A stretch of 64,000 nt of DNA, from NCBI GenBank assembly GCA_934047225.1, contig OW204005.1:16562396-16626395 (forward strand), in the 5' to 3' direction. Each line of letters begins with the position of its first letter. The first letter of the stretch is position 1. The DNA is from Ypsolopha sequella (Eukaryota; Arthropoda; Insecta; Lepidoptera; Ypsolophidae). A program made the position numbers and the translations under genes. The notes beneath the pieces were generated by a model. That model was given only the letters and a program-made list of their open reading frames with translations. It ran no database searches and was not told the origin of the DNA. This document shows, in pieces, positions 59,447 to 64,000 of this stretch.

Positions 59447-59690
59447 TATAAGGTGAAATTTAATCGAACGCCCAAATTCATACTGGAGACTCGGTTAGTG
59501 ATCAGGAACAACGTTTAAACACCGGTCAGATAAAATCCAAAAAATAAATGTTTTGCTTCCGTGCTATACAATACTAGGAATTGCATTTGAACTAGTCCAG
59601 ATAGTACGGGAAAACATTTTTTTTAACCTTGTTCCTGATTACTAACCAAGTCTCCAGTATGAATTCGCGCGGCTGATTAAAGGGGTTTGT
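59447..59690. mobile_element. MITE of the ATACTGGAG family in the HAUS5 3' UTR
   Basis: It begins one or two bases after the TAA. The ends AAGGTGAAATTTAATCGAAC and CGGCTGATTAAAGG, and the inner CATACTGGAGACTCGG against CAAGTCTCCAGTATG, are inverted. An AATAAA within it (about 59542) could serve HAUS5 polyadenylation. Confidence 0.78.
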
Positions 59691-59762
59691 ACATTTTGGC
59701 ATAGTTCAGATCCGCCATCTTGATATTTTTGGAAAGTTGCGTCGCACAATAAAACCTATATA

Positions 59763-60157
59763 CAGGATGCTCGGAAATTCGACCTATTCCTTGAAAAGAC
59801 TTATACTATAGATCATTTCCAACAAATAAAGTTCATCAAATAGGTGTCGAAAATAAATGGTCTCCGAGTTACGAAGGTTTTTACGTTATTTTTCAAACTT
59901 TCAGACTAACAACCAAAAATAAATAATTTAAAAATAACTATTCCTCTCTCGGCACTTATTTATTATATTTCTGATCTATGATAGATGAATGATCATTTAT
60001 AAAAAAAATTGGCCTGAATTCCCATAATCTCAGAAATAAAAGGTCTGGTCTTAAGTGGAAAGGAAACCTTTTTTATTTTGTAATTTTTGAAATATCGACA
60101 TGTTTTACTTGAAAAAAATTCATAATTTTTTACTCCTAGTTGATAGGCATTATTTAA
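59763..60157. mobile_element. MITE family A, copy 2 (right end missing)
   Basis: CAGGATGCTCGGAAATTCGA followed by the same interior as 886-1325 (TTTCCAACAAAT, CAAACTTTCAGACT, GAATTCCCATAATCTCAGAA). It stops after GTTGATAGGCATTATTT, where the family H copy begins. Confidence 0.82.
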
Positions 60158-60159
60158 GT

Positions 60160-60541
60160 AAAAGGGCGAAAAGTACGCTCGTGTTTTAAACGTAACCGAG
60201 TAATTTATTGCTTTTACGCCCGTGTATCAGACTAGACTACGTTTTTCAATGCTTAGTGTGAGGAAATAAAATAAATATAATCAAAGAAAACAATTTAATG
60301 AATAAAGTTAAAAGTTACATTGTTACAATTTTGCAAGTTATTGATTGGCTCAAAAGGACTGTATCCAGAGCCGTTAAACAGTGGAAAAAAAGTATAACAT
60401 TTATGGTACACAGGAAAGGTTGCAGGTTAGCCAACTTTTCGTAAATAAATTTAAAAAAAAAGCCCTAGGGCAAAATAATCGACTTTCTGTTCGGTTTTGA
60501 TGTTTAAAAAGTGGGCCTTTACGAGCACTTGCATTGAAAAA
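60160..60541 (+). mobile_element. Interspersed element family H, copy 3
   Basis: Same orientation as 55284-55663: GGACTGTATCCAGAGCCGTT, AGCCCTAGGGCAAAATAATC, TTTACGAGCACTTGCATTGA. It truncates the family A element. Confidence 0.82.
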
Positions 60542-60843
60542 AAAATCAAGCTGTCGTATCACAAAATAACCACTTACAGAAGGTTCACTCCGTATAACTA
60601 CCGAAAACAGGCGCACGCACACATAGACGCGTACGTACGACGATCCCGGATGAAGACGGTCGAGTGCCGAGATCATCATACGTACGCGTCTATGCATGTG
60701 TGCGTATGTTTTCGCTCATTGTATGGAGTCGGCCTTCTGGTAGTATCTATTTTGTGGTCGTATTCTCGGCATGCCAGCCTCCATACAAAAATGTTCAAAC
60801 CCTTTTCACCTTGTATATGTATTTATTTTTTTAAAGTGTTATT

Positions 60844-61009
60844 TAAGCCAATTCTGAAGGCTTTAATTTTAGATTTAGTGCTGTCAAAGCTTTCAATTTT
60901 CCAAAGAAATTTGGCTTCTAATCCTAAGTCTTAAGGACTATTTTGTATCGAAGACAATTTAGTTTTGACAGCACTAAAACTAAAATTAAAGCCTTCAGCA
61001 TCGGCTTTA
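60844..61009. mobile_element. MITE family I, copy 3 (complete)
   Basis: AAGCCAATTCTGAAGGCTTT at the left is mirrored by AAAGCCTTCAGCATCGGCTT at the right, with TTTAGTGCTGTCAAA against TTTTGACAGCACTAAA inside. Confidence 0.82.
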
Positions 61010-61288
61010 TTGTGTACCTATTCCGGAGCGTGGTGAATCCTAGAATTCACTGGTTATTGTGATGAGTAAAATTAATACTGATGGGTATAAGTCTGAAATT
61101 GTGTTAAAGTATGCATTGTGGGACCAAAAAAATCTATTTTAATCTGTTAAAATCTGGGTTAGTATTTATCCCGGAATACTTCTGGTTTTTCCGGTTATAC
61201 ATTATTTTAAGTATTCTTTATATGTACTGTGGAATTGTTGTAATGCATGGTTTTGTGGTCTGAGGTAAAAAAAAATATATATTATTAG
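61010..61288. other. Intergenic DNA, nothing recognised
   Basis: AT-rich sequence without gene or repeat structure that I can support. Confidence 0.5.
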
Positions 61289-61887
61289 AAAGTGTCTAGC
61301 CTGCCACCAGCGGCCGTTTAGCAAAATAATGTATTCTGCCACTAGCGGCACAATAACAAAAATAATTATTCTACCACAAGTTTATGATTATTAAAATGTA
61401 AATATATGCCTAACTCCGCCCATTCGATTAGTCTTGCTAAGAAGAAGGGCAAGACCGACTCAGCACACCCCGACTCTATACTGTCTTTTTGTTACTACCC
61501 CTAGAGTGTATATAAAAAGTCGAAGGCGCCAAGGCGAGCGTGTGTGCCAGATCTTTGTTACGCTAGGTCGAAAGGGCTGCACTTCCCGCAGCGCCGTAGC
61601 CGATGCAGAAATGAATTTGTGTCATAAAAATACTTCAGTATTGATAGGTTCAAATGGCCCATAAATTAACTTGCGGCAGGATAGCCGTTTCTGCTATTCA
61701 GCCACCAGTAGCTATACTCACTACGTTCAACCAACGTGTATTGAATATTGTATTGTACTAATTGACGTTAGGAAGTACATTTCAATAATCATAAACTTGT
61801 GGTAGAATAATTGTTTTTGTTATTCTGCCGCTAGTGGCAGAATATATTATTTTGCTAAACGGCTGCTGGTGGCAGGCTAGACACTTC
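61289..61887. mobile_element. Element with about 100-bp terminal inverted repeats
   Basis: AAGTGTCTAGCCTGCCACCA and GTTTAGCAAAATAATGTATT at the left are mirrored by AATATATTATTTTGCTAAAC and GGTGGCAGGCTAGACACTT at the right. The repeats continue inwards to ACAAGTTTATGATTATT. A CTCCGCCCATTCGATTAG fragment (61408-61455) lies inside. Confidence 0.85.
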
Positions 61888-63225
61888 CTTATTATTACAT
61901 ACATACATATCTAATTTGGAAGAATTATGGACCAACAAAAATATTATATAAAATATGCGAATGTAACTTCTAGATTACGAAACTGTCTTATATTATATAC
62001 TTCATGTAATTACATTTTAACATTAAATAAATCTAATTTTTACCGTTTCTACTGTCTAAAATTTGTATTAAGGTGTCAATAAATTAATTGCATGTTCGAA
62101 AACAAATATCTGGTTTTACTTGATGAGGATTGGTACCGACGGACGAATACTTCGACTCACATCTGCAAGATTAGAAAGAAAATTTGGGATTTGATCAAAA
62201 TGAGCATATTAGCTTTCATATTAGTACCTTTATCTTCATTTTTCTAATATAATTTGGAATGGAAAATAGCTAGTCGGAATGGCCAAAGACATGGGCGCCA
62301 GGAGGAGGGTGCAAGGGGGTGCACTTGCCTGACTTGGAGAAAACTCTTAACAAATAATGATTAACAGTATTATTTTTCACCTCACTAGCTCGAAAAGCGC
62401 GCCTTTGTTGCTTAAAAACAGCGAGCAAAATCGACTTTTGCTCGCTGGTTTTAAGCAGTGAAAAAAAGTGTTTTAAATTAGGAAAGTTGCCAATCGTTAA
62501 GAAACTCCATATCCTTTGCTCAAGAGAAAGGAGAGCAAACATCAGCATTGTGGCTATCTCTTTCACTCTACTATATGAATTTTCTACACACTTTGGGAGG
62601 TTATACACAGCCCCACAGCAGAGAATATAAAGTATTACTACGTACCCACTTGTCGGATGCTTGTCGGATACCATAGACAAGGTAAACGTCTCGAAATCCT
62701 GTTTAAGGCTCCCAATGTGTATGTAATCCGTACCATAGACTATAGACTCCAAATAAACAACTGACCTCTATATTAATACAAGTAGCCACGCTCTGGCTAT
62801 TGACGACCAGATAATTATGAAATTTTATTATCGACAGTTTGGTGCTGTTCGCTGCAGTGAGTCACGTGAGCGTACTCTGAACTAATAATAAAAATGAGAA
62901 AATTACGTTATTTACAATAACAAGTGTTAATTTACGGTCCCTTTGAATCGGCACAAAAAGAACTCTCATTATTTTTACTGCAAAGCATGTCCATGTATTG
63001 TATTGCTAGACTTCATCAGTGGTATAAACAAATGAACTTCTACCGGAAACGGATATACATATAGAGTAAAACTCCCGCGTGATGGTAATGTTTGCCTTTT
63101 CGATCGGTTTATCAAAGATTTTCCAATTTTTCGCGGCTTTTGGGATTCTATTAACACTGGTATATTGTTTAAAGAAAAAAACCCATTGAATTCTTATAAG
63201 TTCGTTCGAAAAGATAGTGTCTTGT
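61888..63225. other. Intergenic DNA, no supported gene
   Basis: A 160-codon minus-strand frame (62270-62752) has no recognisable domain and ends in a repeat-like stretch (GGGCGCCAGGAGGAGGGTGC), so I do not call it a gene. Confidence 0.45.
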
Positions 63226-63460
63226 GAAAAGTGTAACCATATCTGAAGAGCTTATTCAGTCAATGGTATAGAACAACTTTTACTATGGAGCCAACCAGGA
63301 AATCTCAAAAAAGAATCTGCCCTTCCATACATTTCGGCCGTGGGGCATTGTATTTTTCTATGAAAAAGTTTTTTTTTTCGAGATACAGGGTTTGTTCCAT
63401 AGTAAAAGTTGTTCTATACCATTGACTGAATAAGCTCTTCAAATATAGTTACACCTTTCT
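63226..63460. mobile_element. Foldback MITE
   Basis: AGAGCTTATTCAGTCAATGG and TATAGAACAACTTTTACTAT at the left are mirrored by ATAGTAAAAGTTGTTCTATA and CCATTGACTGAATAAGCTCT at the right; the arms are nearly perfect over about 65 nt. Confidence 0.88.
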
Positions 63461-63540
63461 GTTACACATTGTATAAGTAGCCTAAGTTCATTCGTTTTTT
63501 AAATTGTGTCAACTAAAAAAGACAAACGTTCCTTAAAAAA

Positions 63541-63618
63541 AATGTTATTGATCCGTGATCACTTACCAAGCCACCAGTATGAATTTGGACGATGATCAAA
63601 AAGTCAACCTGTATATGT
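63541..63618. mobile_element. Truncated ATACTGGAG-family MITE end
   Basis: GATCACTTACCAAGCCACCA, GTATGAATTTGGACGATGAT and AAAAAGTCAACCTGTATA match the right end of 40356-40626. Confidence 0.75.
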
Positions 63619-64000
63619 ATCATAATTGAAATAAGCGTTGTAGATAATTATGTTTTCCTGCTTTGTATGTAAATTAAAAACCAAAAACTTAGAAAAAAAA
63701 ATTAAAAACGATTTATTTTAAAATGTCTATTTTCTGCCTGACCGTACAAATCACCGTCATCGGGTGTGAAATATCTGGTATTATTATTCGGGCCGAGTTG
63801 ACTTGGGCCGAGTTGACTTGGGCCGAGTTGTCGCTGACCTCTCAAATTGTGAGTTTTATTTTATTTTTATTTTATTTAGTTTTATTAGGGACATCAACAG
63901 CAATACATAAAACTTCATACAACATTAACAAAAAATACAAGAAATAAAGCCAATAACAGATATCCACAATAGTACATTAACGAAAGTACATAGAACTATT

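Noticed and set aside
62270..62752. 160-codon minus-strand frame
   Set aside because: No domain, no splice context, and its end falls in repeat-like sequence. Length alone is not enough in AT-rich DNA of this size.

Overview
This is a window of nuclear DNA from an insect, most likely a moth or butterfly (Lepidoptera). Genes are split by GT-AG introns and spread thinly in AT-rich, heavily transposon-loaded DNA. Two conserved animal genes can be modelled exon by exon with consistent splice phases. The interspersed repeats are lepidopteran in style: the GGTTCCGTACC...CTCGCACTTGGCCGG repeat, LINE tails ending in (ATT)n or (ATTC)n, and many small palindromic elements.

Layout. 1-2.5 kb: small repeats and a tRNA-derived SINE head. 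2.5-3.85 kb: a 3' coding exon of an unrecognised, disordered, Glu/Lys-rich protein (+). 5.3-6.4 kb: nested DNA transposons. 6.5-9.8 kb: a complete three-exon dysbindin gene (-), 251 aa. 9.86-10.87 kb: a hAT-like element 76 bp upstream of the dysbindin start codon. 12.1-13.3 kb: remains of a THAP-domain gene (-). 15-16.1 kb: a DNA element and a LINE fragment. 16.5-23.75 kb: an almost full-length Ty3/gypsy LTR retrotransposon (-) with near-identical LTRs but a broken pol.

25.2-59.4 kb: one 34-kb gene of 13 coding exons (+), 657 codons, identified as HAUS5 (fly dgt5), a subunit of the augmin complex that promotes microtubule-dependent microtubule nucleation in the spindle. All 12 splice junctions agree in phase. 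Its introns are filled with transposons (Tc1, Harbinger, hAT, LINEs, many MITEs). 59.4-64 kb: more repeats.

The most remarkable feature is HAUS5 exon 6. The exon, with its own acceptor and donor, is repeated 19 times in a nearly perfect 160-bp tandem array (35120-38159). Each unit is a 124-nt exon plus a 36-nt pseudo-intron. Because 124 is not a multiple of 3, one copy keeps the HAUS5 frame while two adjacent copies create an early stop. Exon 10 of the same gene has a second tandem copy behind a 28-nt gap. That copy is dead: its acceptor is lost, it has an in-frame stop, and a hAT element with an 8-bp target duplication is inserted in it. The gene therefore shows repeated tandem exon duplication with ultra-short spacers. 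It could be a new exon-derived satellite, a mutually exclusive exon cluster in the making, or in part an assembly effect.
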